Shown here: one piece after another, positions 39,326 through 48,000 of the stretch
Position numbering within the stretch: the stretch's first letter is position 1
Layout of the letters: the number at the start of each line of letters is the position of its first letter
Source: Pseudonocardia sp. EC080619-01
GTDB lineage: Bacteria; Actinomycetota; Actinomycetes; Mycobacteriales; Pseudonocardiaceae
Assembly: GCF_001420995.1 (NCBI RefSeq)
Contig: NZ_CP012184.1
Span: 4,696,501-4,760,500, forward strand
Reading direction: 5' to 3'
Length of the DNA: 64,000 nucleotides
Made by a program: the position numbers and the translations under genes
Notes under the pieces: model-generated
What the model was told of the DNA's origin: nothing
Databases searched by the model: none
The model's input: the letters and a program-made list of their open reading frames with translations, nothing else

Positions 39326-40057
39326 TCACGCCCCCGGGTGGCGGACGAGGTGGGCGACGAGGTCGGTCGCCGCGCGGGGACTCCCCGCCGGGGCGACGGT
39401 CACCCCGTCCGGTCCCGGCACGGGCTCCGGCAGCGGGTGGCCGCTCCGGGCCCCGGCGAGCAGGTCCCGGACCCGCTGTCCCGCCCGATGGTAGAACTCC
39501 AGCTGCACCGCGCGCCCGAACAGCCCGAAACCCAGGCGGTAGAACGGGTTCGGGATCCGGGCGGGCCGGGAGAAGGCGCGGATGACGAACTCCACCTCGC
39601 CGTCCGCCAGGTCCTTCACCACCTCGTAGGTGAGCCGGCCGCGTTCGAGGTGCCCGTCGAGCGTCTCGTAGGTCCAGCCCCAGATCCGCTTCCCGTCGCG
39701 GGTGGTGTCGACGACGTCCGTCACCCGGACGCCCAGGTGGAACCGCAGCGGCCCGAACCGGCCCTCCAGCAGCATGTCCCGGCCGAGCAGCGGGTCGGCC
39801 GGGCGGAACACGCCGCGCAGCCGGTGGTGGTCGGTGAACTGGTAGCCGCGCACCACGGCGCACGCCCGTTCCCAGTCGCCGTCGGGAACGGGGTCGCCGG
39901 GCGGCTCGGAGCCGACGAGGGCGCGGCCGTGGTCGACGTGCCAGCGCCGGTCCGACGCGGTGACCGGCGCGTCGGCCGCGTCGAAGTTCACCGCGCGGGC
40001 GGCGAGGCCGTCGAGGTCGGCGCGGCGGCGCTCGGGATCGGGACGGTTCCTGCGCAC
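39326..40057 (-). CDS. DUF1990 family protein
   Basis: This 243-residue protein of the DUF1990 type has FRPADPLLGRDMLLEGRFGPLRFHLGVRVTDV, WGWTYETLDGHLERG, FVIRAFSRPARIPNPFYRLGFGLFGRAVQLEFY. The fold is related to START/SRPBCC-like lipid-binding proteins, and its function is unknown. It is divergent from a second DUF1990 gene at 40332, with a 74-residue ORF between them. Confidence 0.85.
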   Translation of the reverse strand: MRRNRPDPERRRADLDGLAARAVNFDAADAPVTASDRRWHVDHGRALVGSEPPGDPVPDGDWERACAVVRGYQFTDHHRLRGVFRPADPLLGRDMLLEGRFGPLRFHLGVRVTDVVDTTRDGKRIWGWTYETLDGHLERGRLTYEVVKDLADGEVEFVIRAFSRPARIPNPFYRLGFGLFGRAVQLEFYHRAGQRVRDLLAGARSGHPLPEPVPGPDGVTVAPAGSPRAATDLVAHLVRHPGA

Positions 40058-40062
40058 GCCGC

Positions 40063-40287
40063 TCAGGACCGCCGCTCCTCACGCCGCATCGAGTCGCCGA
40101 TCATCCACAGCATCGACGGCCACAACCCCACGAACACCGCCCGCCGCTCGGCGTTGCCGCGCTCGTCCTGGTCGACCGTCTTGGCGCGCAACCACAACCC
40201 GATGGACAGCCCCACCGAGCCGAGCGAGATCCACTGCAGGTGCGCGCCGCGCAACCCGCTCCGGCGCACCACCGATCCGACCGTCAT
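40063..40287 (-). CDS. Small hypothetical membrane protein, 74 residues
   Basis: ATG 40287 opens a protein with one or two hydrophobic segments (LQWISLGSVGLSIGLWLRA, AVFVGLWPSMLWMIGDSMR) separated by a charged KTVDQDERGNAERR stretch. The stop lies 5 nt before the start of the DUF1990 gene on the same strand, so the two are probably co-transcribed. It resembles small actinobacterial membrane proteins of unknown role. Confidence 0.65.
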   Translation of the reverse strand: MTVGSVVRRSGLRGAHLQWISLGSVGLSIGLWLRAKTVDQDERGNAERRAVFVGLWPSMLWMIGDSMRREERRS

Positions 40288-40331
40288 GTCCGGAAGGTTC
40301 CCCGCCCGCGGGCCGGGTACACCCCGGTGCG

Positions 40332-41066
40332 ATGACGAACCCGACGCACACCCGCACCCCACCGGTGACCGGCGACCGGCGCTCCCGGCGGGTCGCCGCG
40401 CTCGCCCGGTGGCCGGTGGCACTCGTCCTGGTGTCCTGGCGGTACTTCTGGCGGACCACGCCGGTCCACCGCAGCGACGTCGTGGGGGACCGGTCCGACC
40501 TGCCACCGCCGGCTCCCCACGGCGCCGGCGACGAGCGTGTCCAGCGCCCCGAGGACGGGCGCGGCACGTTGCTGCACCGTCGCTACTCGGTCCGGATCCG
40601 GGGCTCCTCGCTGGGCCCGGAACAGCTGATGGAGCGGCTCGCGGCGAACCACGACCGGTGGTCGCCGGAGTTCGCGGTGTTCCGCCGCACCCGCGGCACG
40701 CCCGGCCGGACGGCCGTCGGTGACGAGTTCCTCATCCGGATGCCCGGCCCCTGGGACGGACCGGTCCGGGTGTGCGCCGCCGACCCGACGAGCTTCACGT
40801 TCGTCACCCTGCGCGGGCACCTCGAGGCCGGCCGGATCACGTTCGCCGTGCGGAGCGACGGCGACCGGCTGGTCTTCTCGATCGAGTCCTGGGCGCGGCC
40901 CGGGGACCGGCTCTCGCACCTGCTCTACAACCACCTCCGGGTGGCGAAGGAGGTGCAGCTCAACATGTGGACGCACGCCTGCATCCGCGCCGCGGCGCTG
41001 GCCGGGGGACGCCCGGACGGCGGCGTGACCGTGCGGACGCGGCGGTTCGGGGCTCGTCGTGGGTGA
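40332..41066 (+). CDS. DUF1990 family protein, second copy
   Basis: This 244-residue protein has HRRYSVRIRGSSLGPEQLMERL, VGDEFLIRMPGPWDGPVRV, FVTLRGHLEAGRITFAVRSDGDRLVFSIESWARPGDRLSHLLYNHL and VAKEVQLNMW, all typical of DUF1990. Similarity to the divergent 39326 gene is at family level only. An N-terminal hydrophobic segment (ALARWPVALVLVSWRYFW) may anchor it. Function is unknown. Confidence 0.8.
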   Translation: MTNPTHTRTPPVTGDRRSRRVAALARWPVALVLVSWRYFWRTTPVHRSDVVGDRSDLPPPAPHGAGDERVQRPEDGRGTLLHRRYSVRIRGSSLGPEQLMERLAANHDRWSPEFAVFRRTRGTPGRTAVGDEFLIRMPGPWDGPVRVCAADPTSFTFVTLRGHLEAGRITFAVRSDGDRLVFSIESWARPGDRLSHLLYNHLRVAKEVQLNMWTHACIRAAALAGGRPDGGVTVRTRRFGARRG

Positions 41067-41090
41067 TCACGCACGGCAGACTCGGCGGGC

Positions 41091-41999
41091 ATGAGCACCG
41101 TCGCTTCCGAGTTCACCGAGATCGCCTACGACGTCGAGGACCGGGTCGCCACGATCACCCTGGACCGCCCGGACCGGCTCAACGCCTTCACCGCGACGAT
41201 GGCCCGCGAGCTGATCGCCGCCTACGACCTCGCCGACGCCGACGACGGGGTCCGCGCGATCGTCCTGACCGGCCGCGGCCGCGGGTTCTGCGCCGGTGCC
41301 GACCTGGGCCGCGGCGGAGCGTCGTTCGACGCGAACGACCCGCAGCGCGCCGCGGACCGGGCCCGGGTCGGCCGGATCGGCGACGTGCCGCGCGACGGCG
41401 GCGGCACCGTCACGATGCGGATGGCCTCGCTGCGGACACCGGTGATCGCCGCCGTCAACGGCCCGGCCGTCGGGATCGGGGCGACGATGACGCTGCCCGC
41501 CGACATCCGGCTGGCCGCGTCGTCGGCGCGGTTCGGGTTCGTCTTCGCCCGCCGCGGCCTGGTGCCGGAGGCGGCGTCGAGCTGGTTCCTGCCCAGGATC
41601 GTCGGGATCTCGCAGGCGATGGAGTGGGCCGCGACCGGCCGGGTGTTCGACGCCGCCGAGGCGCACGCCGGCGGGCTGGTGTCCCGCGTCGTCGACGACG
41701 GCGAGCTCCTGGCCACGGCACGGGCCATCGCCACCGAGATCGCGGAGAACACGTCCGCGGTGTCGGTCGCGCTGACCCGCCAGCTGCTGTGGGGGATGCT
41801 CGGCGCGCCGAGCCCGTGGGACGCGCACCGCGCCGACTCCGCGGCCATCCACCACCTCGGCCAGGGCCGCGACGCCGCCGAGGGGGTCGTGTCGTTCCTG
41901 GAGAAGCGGCCGCCGGAGTTCCCGGCGACCGTGACGGAGGACTACCCGGACCACGTCGTCGAGCCCTGGCCCGGCCGGCCCGGCGACCTGACGGACTGA
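41091..41999 (+). CDS. Enoyl-CoA hydratase/isomerase family protein
   Basis: This 302-residue crotonase-fold protein has an oxyanion-hole block GRGFCAGADLGRGG, and GPAVGIGATMTLPADIRLAA followed by RRGLVPEAASSWFLPRIVG. The Glu of GLVPEA matches the catalytic position of enoyl-CoA hydratases. An Asp/Arg-rich insertion near residue 85 is longer than usual. It starts 24 nt after the DUF1990 gene. It is probably a fatty-acid or aromatic acyl-CoA enzyme of unknown specificity. Confidence 0.88.
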   Translation: MSTVASEFTEIAYDVEDRVATITLDRPDRLNAFTATMARELIAAYDLADADDGVRAIVLTGRGRGFCAGADLGRGGASFDANDPQRAADRARVGRIGDVPRDGGGTVTMRMASLRTPVIAAVNGPAVGIGATMTLPADIRLAASSARFGFVFARRGLVPEAASSWFLPRIVGISQAMEWAATGRVFDAAEAHAGGLVSRVVDDGELLATARAIATEIAENTSAVSVALTRQLLWGMLGAPSPWDAHRADSAAIHHLGQGRDAAEGVVSFLEKRPPEFPATVTEDYPDHVVEPWPGRPGDLTD

Positions 42000-42029
42000 A
42001 ACCCCGGTGCGTGGCCGCCACGGCCCGGC

Positions 42030-42035
42030 TAACGT
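42030..42035 (+). promoter_or_regulatory. -10 box TAACGT of a probable leaderless erm promoter
   Basis: TAACGT ends 7 nt before GTG 42043, the same spacing as the leaderless sulfur-leader promoters at 1697 and 16889 (minus strand). No Shine-Dalgarno sequence lies between. Confidence 0.6.
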
Positions 42036-42042
42036 CCGGGCC

Positions 42043-42075
42043 GTGGCAGCCTTCATGCGCCTGCGCGTCGCCTGA
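42043..42075 (+). CDS. erm leader peptide containing the MRLR arrest motif
   Basis: GTG 42043 opens the 10-residue peptide VAAFMRLRVA; a start at ATG 42055 would give MRLRVA. The Arg-Leu-Arg motif after a short N-terminus is the element that makes ribosomes stall with macrolides on the ErmD-type leader. It lies 110 nt before an erm gene, with attenuator hairpins between. Macrolide-induced stalling here would open the hairpin that hides the erm ribosome-binding site. The mechanism is inferred from known erm leaders. Confidence 0.72.
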   Translation: MAAFMRLRVA

Positions 42076-42181
42076 CGGCGGCGCCCAGCACCTCTCCGCG
42101 GCACCGCCGTCCCCGCAGCCGGTCCTGTACCCCTGCCGGGCGGCGCCCTCTCGCGCGCGTCCGGCTCCCCACCCGGGAGCC
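42074..42181 (+). promoter_or_regulatory. erm translational attenuator hairpins
   Basis: Stem 1 is GACGGCGG (42074-42081) with CCGCCGTC (42104-42111) and starts at the leader stop codon. Stem 2 is GGCTCCC (42163-42169) with GGGAGCC (42175-42181) and encloses the GGGAG Shine-Dalgarno of the erm TTG at 42186. GGCGCCC and GGGCGGCGCCC segments between them allow alternative pairings. Confidence 0.6.
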
Positions 42182-42185
42182 CCCG

Positions 42186-42986
42186 TTGACGACCCGTCGC
42201 ACCCGTCCCACCCCGCTCGGCCGGCACGAGCACGGCCAGAACTTCCTCGCCGATCCCGCCGTCCCGGCCGCGCTGGCCGCGGTCGCCGCCGGCTGGCCGC
42301 CGCGCCCGCTCCTCGAGCTCGGCGCGGGCGACGGCGCCCTCACCGCCGCCCTGCTCGACCTCGGCCGGCCGGTCACCGCGGTCGAGCTGGACCCGTACCG
42401 GGCTTCCCGGCTGGGGGAGCGGTTCGGCACCGCCGTCGACGTCCGCCACGGCGACCTCGTCCGGGAGCCGCTGGGCCGCGCGGTCGACGTCGTCTCCAAC
42501 GTCCCGTACGCGCTCACCACCCCGCTGCTGCGCCGGCTCCTCGCGGCGCCGCGGTGGGGGCACGCGCTGCTCCTGTTGCAGTGGGAGGTCGCCCGCAAGC
42601 GGGCCGCGGTCGGGGGCACGACGGCGCTGACCGCGCGCTGGTGGCCCTGGTACGAGTTCCGGCTGCACGGGCGGGTGCCCGCGCGGTCGTTCCGGCCCGT
42701 CCCGTCGGTGGACGGCGGGATCCTGGAGATCGCCCGCCGGGACCGGCCGCTGGTGGACGGTCCGGCGGGGGGATACCAGCGTCTCGTCGACGCGGTGTTC
42801 GGCGGGCGCGGCCGCGGGGTCGTCGACGTCGTCGGGCGGCGGTACGGGCGGCGGGTCGCCCGCGACTGGGCCGCCACGTGCGGGATCGGCGCCCGCGCGC
42901 TGCCCCGCGACCTGGGCGTCGCCGCCTGGGCCGACCTGCACGCCCGTACCCGCGACGGGGCCCCGCCGTCACGCCACACCCGGTGA
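42186..42986 (+). CDS. erm: 23S rRNA (adenine-N6)-methyltransferase, Erm family
   Basis: This 266-residue SAM-dependent enzyme should methylate A2058 of 23S rRNA and give macrolide-lincosamide-streptogramin B resistance. Motifs are GRHEHGQNFLAD, motif I LLELGAGDGALT (residues 42-53), the acidic SAM residue in VELDPYRAS, and the target-adenine motif NVPY (105-108). Ile/Leu-rich HALLLLQWEVARKRA follows. The TTG start has GGGAG upstream, buried in a hairpin. It lies alone between a crotonase gene and the sulfur transporter module. It could be an intrinsic actinobacterial erm. Confidence 0.92.
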   Translation: MTTRRTRPTPLGRHEHGQNFLADPAVPAALAAVAAGWPPRPLLELGAGDGALTAALLDLGRPVTAVELDPYRASRLGERFGTAVDVRHGDLVREPLGRAVDVVSNVPYALTTPLLRRLLAAPRWGHALLLLQWEVARKRAAVGGTTALTARWWPWYEFRLHGRVPARSFRPVPSVDGGILEIARRDRPLVDGPAGGYQRLVDAVFGGRGRGVVDVVGRRYGRRVARDWAATCGIGARALPRDLGVAAWADLHARTRDGAPPSRHTR

Positions 42987-43050
42987 GCCGCACGCGGTGC
43001 TGCTCACTCTCCGTTGCGCCGGAGGTGTCCGGTCTGTTCGGCTGGGCCCT

Positions 43051-43122
43051 GTGGAGCGCACGGAGCTGACCCGCAGGCGGTGGCTGGACCACGGCCGCCT
43101 GTCGTCGCACGCCTGTCGCTGA
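43051..43122 (+). CDS. Putative leader peptide, LTRR-W-D subtype, before MFS-monooxygenase
   Basis: GTG 43051 opens a 23-residue peptide containing LTRRRWLDHGRLSSHACR. It shares E-L-T-R-R-x-W-x-D-x-G-R and a late cysteine with the leader at 8682. The DNA GAGCTGACCCGCAGGC is identical in both. It stands 72 nt before an MHS transporter gene, as the other stands before ssuD-MHS. A GC-rich CCCCGGGCCG...CGGCCGGGG hairpin lies in between. The pairing of leader subtype and gene content supports a real regulatory element. Confidence 0.68.
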   Translation: MERTELTRRRWLDHGRLSSHACR

Positions 43123-43194
43123 CGCCGCGTCGTCACCATCCAGCCCCCGGGCCGTCTCCCGGCCGGGGCCCTCCCACCTCCCGGCAGGTCACCC

Positions 43195-44520
43195 GTGTCC
43201 AGCACGTCCGCACGTCCCGGTGCGTCCCCGCGCCGCGCCGCCGTCGCCAGCCTCATCGGCACCACCATCGAGTGGTACGACTTCTACCTCTACGCCACCG
43301 CCGCCGCGCTGGTCTTCGCGCCGCTGTTCTTCACCGACGTCGATCCCGCGGCCGGCGTGCTCGCGTCGTTCGCGACCTACGCCGCCGGGTTCGGTGCGCG
43401 GCCGATCGGTGCCGTCGTCGCGGGGCACCTCGGGGACCGGGTCGGACGCCGGTCGGTGCTGGTGGGGTCGCTGGTCCTGATGGGCGCGGCGACCACGCTG
43501 ATCGGGCTGCTGCCCACCTACCCGACGGCGGGGCTGCTCGCCCCGGTCCTGCTCGTCGTGCTGCGGCTGGTCCAGGGGCTCGCCGTCGGTGCCGAGTGGG
43601 CCGGTGCGGTGCTGATGGCCGTCGAGCACGCCGACGGCGAGCAGCACGCCCGCCGCCGCGGCTTCTACGGCAGCTTCCCGCAGATCGGGTCGTCGGCGGG
43701 GATGCTGCTCGCGTCCGGTGTGTACGCGTCGGTGCTCGCGATCGCCGGGAAGGAGGCGTTCCTCGCCGGTGCCTGGCGGATCCCGTTCCTGCTCAGCTTC
43801 GTGCTGGTGATCGTCGGCCTCGCGATCCGGCTGACCCTGGCCGACCCGGCCGTGTTCACCGCCGCCCGCGACTCCGGCACGCTGTCCCGCCGCCCGGTGC
43901 TGGAGGTGCTGCGCACCGACTGGCGGACCGTGCTGCTGACGATCGGCAGCCGGATCGCGCAGAACTCCGTCTACATCCTGGCGACGACGTTCGCGCTGAC
44001 CTACCTCGCGCAGGGCACCGACGCCGCCGAGAGCGCCGGGCTGACCGCCGTGATCATCGCGTCGGCGATCGGGCTGTTCTCGACTCCGCTCTGGGCGATG
44101 CTCTCCGACCGGGTCGGCCGCAAGCCCGTCTACCTGATCGGCGCGATCGGCGCGCCGCTGTTCCTCGGCGGGTTCTTCCTGCTGCTCGACACCGGGTCCA
44201 CCGTGATGGTCGTGGTCGGCATGGTCGTGCTGGTGAACCTGTTCCACGACGCGATGTACGGCCCGCAGGCCGCCTGGTACGGCGAGCTGTTCGACACCCG
44301 GCTCCGCTACAGCGGCGCCTCGCTCGGCTACCAGATCGGGTCGGTGATCGGCGGGACGACGCCGCTGGTCGCGACCGCGCTGCTGCTGGCGGGCGACGGG
44401 CGCCCGTGGCTGATCTGGGGGTACTTCGGGCTGCTGTTCGCGCTCTGCATCGGCTCGACGGTCCTGCTGCCCGAGACCCACCGGGCCGGTCTGCGCCGTG
44501 ATGAGAGGGTCGCCGCATGA
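43195..44520 (+). CDS. MFS transporter, MHS family
   Basis: This 441-residue, 12-helix transporter has GTTIEWYDFYLYATAAALVF, GHLGDRVGRRSVL and GLAVGAEWAGAVLMAVEHA. It is clearly paralogous to the one at 9966. GTG start; the stop overlaps the ATG of the flavin monooxygenase gene. Context suggests import of an organosulfur substrate used by that monooxygenase. The substrate is inferred. Confidence 0.88.
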   Translation: MSSTSARPGASPRRAAVASLIGTTIEWYDFYLYATAAALVFAPLFFTDVDPAAGVLASFATYAAGFGARPIGAVVAGHLGDRVGRRSVLVGSLVLMGAATTLIGLLPTYPTAGLLAPVLLVVLRLVQGLAVGAEWAGAVLMAVEHADGEQHARRRGFYGSFPQIGSSAGMLLASGVYASVLAIAGKEAFLAGAWRIPFLLSFVLVIVGLAIRLTLADPAVFTAARDSGTLSRRPVLEVLRTDWRTVLLTIGSRIAQNSVYILATTFALTYLAQGTDAAESAGLTAVIIASAIGLFSTPLWAMLSDRVGRKPVYLIGAIGAPLFLGGFFLLLDTGSTVMVVVGMVVLVNLFHDAMYGPQAAWYGELFDTRLRYSGASLGYQIGSVIGGTTPLVATALLLAGDGRPWLIWGYFGLLFALCIGSTVLLPETHRAGLRRDERVAA

Positions 44521-45884
44521 CCGGCCGCATCCTGCTGAACGCCTTCGACATGGCCTGTGTGGGCCACCAGTCCGCCGGACTCTGGCGGCACCCGTCCGAC
44601 GAGGGGTACCGCTACACCGACCTGGAGCACTGGACGTCGCTGGCGACGATGCTGGAGGAGGGCGGGTTCGACGCACTGTTCCTCGCCGACGTCCTCGGTG
44701 TGTACGACGTCTACGGCGGGTCCCGGGACGCCGCCGTCCGTGCGGCCGCGCAGGTCCCGCTGGCCGACCCGCTGCTGCTGGTCCCGGCGATGGCGGGGGT
44801 GACGTCGCGGCTCGGGTTCGGGGTGACGGTCTCGGTCGCCTACGAGCACCCGTACGCGCTGGCCCGCCGGTTCGCCACCCTCGACCACCTCACCCGCGGC
44901 CGGGTCGCGTGGAACGTCGTGACGTCCTACCTGGACTCCGCGGCACGCAACCTCGGCCGGTCCGGGCAGATCCCGCACGACGAGCGCTACGAGCTCGCGG
45001 AGGAGTTCCTGGAGGTCTGCTACAAGCTGTGGGAGGGCTCCTGGGCCGACGACGCCGTCGTCCGGGACGCGGAGCGGGGCGTGTTCACCGAGCCGGACCG
45101 GGTGCACGACATCGCGCACCACGGCCGCTGGTTCGACGTGCCCGGTGCGTTCCTGACCGAGCCGTCTCCGCAGCGCACCCCGGTCATCTTCCAGGCAGGC
45201 GCCTCGCCACGGGGTGCCCGCTTCGCCGGGACGCACGCCGAGGCCGTGTTCGTGTCCGGGCCATCGCCCGCCGTGGTGCGGCGCTCGGTGGACGCCGTCC
45301 GCGCCGAGGCCGAGCGGGCGGGCCGGGACCCACGGTCGGTGAAGGTCTTCGGGATGCTCACGGCGATCGCGGGGGAGACCGACGACGCGGCGCACGCCAC
45401 CCTGCGCGAGTACCTGGAGCTGACCGACCCGCAGGCGGCGCTGGCGCTGTTCGGCGGCTGGTCCGGTGTGGACCTGTCCGGTGCGGAGCCGGGCCAGAAG
45501 CTGGAGTACGTGCAGACCGAGTCGACCCGGTCCGCGCTGGCGTCCTTCACCGGCCCGGACCGGGACTGGACGGTCTCCGAGCTCGCGGAGTTCATCACCG
45601 TCGGCGGGCGCGGACCGGTCGTCGTCGGGTCCGGGGCGACGGTGGCCGACGAGCTGGAGCGGTGGGCGGACGAGGCCGACCTCGACGGCTTCAACCTCGC
45701 CTACGCGGTCACCCCGGGCACCATGCGCGACATCGTCACCCACGTCGTGCCGGAGCTGCGCCGCCGCGGCCGGATGCCCGCCGCGGCCGACGCCGGCGGC
45801 CCGACCCTGCGCGAGCGCTACGGCACCGGCGACGGCGCCCGGCTCGCGGGGGACCACCCGGGTGCGGGGTACCGCAAGCTCTGA
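44517..45884 (+). CDS. NtaA/DszA-like flavin-dependent monooxygenase
   Basis: This 455-residue FMNH2-dependent monooxygenase has the family start LNAFDMACVGHQSAGLWRHP. It also has GVTVSVAYEHPYALARRFATLDHLT, RVAWNVVTSYLDSAARNLG and PVIFQAGASPRGARFAGTHAEAVF. These resemble DszA (dibenzothiophene sulfone monooxygenase) and nitrilotriacetate monooxygenase. It is translationally coupled to the transporter upstream. The sulfur-type leader peptide makes an organosulfur substrate more likely than an aminopolycarboxylate. Confidence 0.88.
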   Translation: MTGRILLNAFDMACVGHQSAGLWRHPSDEGYRYTDLEHWTSLATMLEEGGFDALFLADVLGVYDVYGGSRDAAVRAAAQVPLADPLLLVPAMAGVTSRLGFGVTVSVAYEHPYALARRFATLDHLTRGRVAWNVVTSYLDSAARNLGRSGQIPHDERYELAEEFLEVCYKLWEGSWADDAVVRDAERGVFTEPDRVHDIAHHGRWFDVPGAFLTEPSPQRTPVIFQAGASPRGARFAGTHAEAVFVSGPSPAVVRRSVDAVRAEAERAGRDPRSVKVFGMLTAIAGETDDAAHATLREYLELTDPQAALALFGGWSGVDLSGAEPGQKLEYVQTESTRSALASFTGPDRDWTVSELAEFITVGGRGPVVVGSGATVADELERWADEADLDGFNLAYAVTPGTMRDIVTHVVPELRRRGRMPAAADAGGPTLRERYGTGDGARLAGDHPGAGYRKL

Positions 45885-46026
45885 ACCCGTGCCCCGGTGA
45901 GCGCGGTCGCAGCCGGCCACGGGCGGACTACCCACGGCCGGGTGAAATGCGGACACGGCTCCACCGTTCCCCGCACCCGGCATGATCATCTCGACCCCGT
46001 CGGAACGGCGATCGGGGGGAGCGGTC

Positions 46027-47355
46027 ATGTCGGGTCGGGTGGGTCACCGGAGCTCCGGGGCACTGACGGCGGTCGCGCTCGCCGCGCTGGTCCCCGTCCT
46101 CGCCGCCCCGGTCGCGCCGGCCCCGGCACCCGCCGGTGCCGCGCTCGCCGCCCCGGCCGCGGTCCCCGGGCAGACCCACGGCACCCACCGGGCCGCCGGA
46201 TCCGCCGGCACTGACGGGAGCACCGTGCGCCCCGCCGCCGCGCCCGCACCCGCCGCGCCCGCGCCGGTGCCGGGCCCGGAGGCGGCGCCCGCGCCGCGCC
46301 CCGCAGCCCCCGCCGTCACCCACCGCGAGGAGCGGATCGACACCCCGGCCGGCCCGGTGACCACCGACGTCGTCGTCGCCGACCTGCGGCGCGACGGCGT
46401 GCGGGCCACCCTCCTGACCGGTGCGACCGTCGGTGACCGCTCCGACGTGCCCGCACACGCCGCGCGCGGTGGCGCCCTCGCCGCCGTCAACGGGGACTTC
46501 TTCGACCTCTCGCGCAGCAACGCCCCGGCCGGGCCGTCGGTGCGTGACGGCACGCTCCTGACCTCGGCCGTCCCGCCCGGCCGCCGGCTCGCTCCGGCCG
46601 TGCCGGGCAGCGAGCCGGGCGACGTGCTCGCCGTCGACGCGGGCGGGACCCCGCGGATCGACCGCGTCACCCTCGCCGCCTCGGTCACCGGCCCGGACGG
46701 GCCGCTGACGATCCGCACCCTGAACGCCTACGCCGTCCCCGTCGGCGGCATCGGCCTGTTCACCTCCGACTGGAACGGCGACCGCAACGCGGCCCTGTGC
46801 GGCAGCGACACCGACCGCGACGCGCCGTGCGCCCCGGACCGGATCGAGGTGGTGGTCCGCGACGGCGCCGTCGCCGAGGTCCGCCCGCCCGGCGCCGGGC
46901 CGGTCCCGCCCGGCGACCGGATCCTCGCCGGTCGCGACGAGGGCGCGGCCGCGCTGCGCGGCCTCGCCGTCGGCGACCGGGTCACGGTCCGTTCGCGCGC
47001 CGTCGCCGAGTCGGGTGCGGCGCCCGAGACCGCCGTCGGGGGCAGCCCGATCCTGCGCGACGGCGCCCCCGTCCCCGGCCTCGACACGGCCTCCCGGGAC
47101 CCGCGCAGCGCCGCCGGGATCACCGGCGACGGCCGGCTCGTGCTCGTCACCACCGACGGGCGTGAGTCCACCAGCGTCGGCACGACCCTCAGCGAGACCG
47201 CGGAGCAGCTGCGCCGGGCGGGCGCGGTCGACGGCGTCAACCTCGACGGCGGCGGGTCCTCGACGATGGTGTTCGGCGGGCAGGTCGTGAACCGGCCCTC
47301 GGAGGACGCCTACCGGCTGGTGCCGAACGCGCTGGGCATCGTCGCGCCCTCCTGA
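46027..47355 (+). CDS. Secreted phosphodiester glycosidase (NAGPA-domain) protein
   Basis: This 442-residue protein has a signal peptide (residues 1-38) and a long Ala/Pro-rich low-complexity region to about 110. The NAGPA-type domain follows: AAVNGDFFDLSRSNAPAGPSVRDG, VGGSPILRDG, LVLVTTDGRESTSVG and VDGVNLDGGGSSTMVFGGQVVNRPS. The final motif carries the conserved Asp-Gly-Gly-Gly-Ser-Ser. These domains cleave sugar-phosphodiester bonds, possibly in wall polymers. ATG 46027 is favoured over 45982 because GGGGGAG precedes it. Its 3' end overlaps the convergent TetR gene by 46 bp. Confidence 0.88.
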   Translation: MSGRVGHRSSGALTAVALAALVPVLAAPVAPAPAPAGAALAAPAAVPGQTHGTHRAAGSAGTDGSTVRPAAAPAPAAPAPVPGPEAAPAPRPAAPAVTHREERIDTPAGPVTTDVVVADLRRDGVRATLLTGATVGDRSDVPAHAARGGALAAVNGDFFDLSRSNAPAGPSVRDGTLLTSAVPPGRRLAPAVPGSEPGDVLAVDAGGTPRIDRVTLAASVTGPDGPLTIRTLNAYAVPVGGIGLFTSDWNGDRNAALCGSDTDRDAPCAPDRIEVVVRDGAVAEVRPPGAGPVPPGDRILAGRDEGAAALRGLAVGDRVTVRSRAVAESGAAPETAVGGSPILRDGAPVPGLDTASRDPRSAAGITGDGRLVLVTTDGRESTSVGTTLSETAEQLRRAGAVDGVNLDGGGSSTMVFGGQVVNRPSEDAYRLVPNALGIVAPS

Positions 47356-47972
47356 GCGCCGGGCCCGTCGTCGCAGCGGACCGTCACCGCGAGCATCGCG
47401 AACAGCTGCTCGACCAGCCAGCCCCGCAGCCGGTCGCGGTCGGGCTCGCGGTCCGCCTCCAGCCAGGACAGGGCCGATCCCTCGACGAGTGCCACCCAGC
47501 CGCGCAGCGTCATCAGCTGCAGCCGGGACGGTCCCGGGACCCCGCCGCGCACGCACAGCAGGTCGACGATGTGGTCCCGGACGCCGTCGACCAGCGCGTC
47601 GGTCGCGCCGGTCGAGATCACCGACCCGCTGCGCAGCAGCGCCACGTAGGCGCTGCCGTGACGCTGCACGACGTCGAGGAACACGTCCAGCGCCTCACCG
47701 AGCTGCTCGGCGAGCGGCCCGTCGGCGGGCAAGGCGACCCGCTCGATCAGCTCGTCGGCGACGCTGCCCAGCGCCGCGACGTGCAGCTCCTCCATGCTCG
47801 AGAAGTAGCGGTAGAACAACGCCCGGGAGACGTCCGCGGCCCGGGTGACGTCCTCGATCGCGACCTCCTCGGGCGACCGGCGGCCGTAGAGGTCCAGCGC
47901 GGCGGACACGAGCTGTGCACGCCGGGCCTCGGGCGTCATGCGCCGGGGTGAACGGGTCGGGGTCGTCGCCAT
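47310..47972 (-). CDS. TetR-family transcriptional regulator
   Basis: This 220-residue regulator has N-terminal HTH AALDLYGRRSPEEVAIEDVTRAADVSRALFYRYFSS and an all-helical ligand domain. ATG 47972 follows a TACCCT -10-like box by 8 nt, so it may have its own leaderless promoter. The start could also be ATG 47939. It stands 28 nt after the reductase gene on the same strand and probably controls the operon at 48001-51724. The overlap with the convergent glycosidase gene is real in both frames. Confidence 0.87.
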   Translation of the reverse strand: MATTPTRSPRRMTPEARRAQLVSAALDLYGRRSPEEVAIEDVTRAADVSRALFYRYFSSMEELHVAALGSVADELIERVALPADGPLAEQLGEALDVFLDVVQRHGSAYVALLRSGSVISTGATDALVDGVRDHIVDLLCVRGGVPGPSRLQLMTLRGWVALVEGSALSWLEADREPDRDRLRGWLVEQLFAMLAVTVRCDDGPGAQEGATMPSAFGTSR

Positions 47973-48000
47973 CACCCCAGAGGGTACGGACCGGCCGGGT

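Noticed and set aside
47310..47355. Overlap of convergent TetR and glycosidase genes taken as a wrong stop
   Set aside because: Both frames keep family-like sequence and normal codon use close to their ends; small 3' overlaps are common in this genome type.
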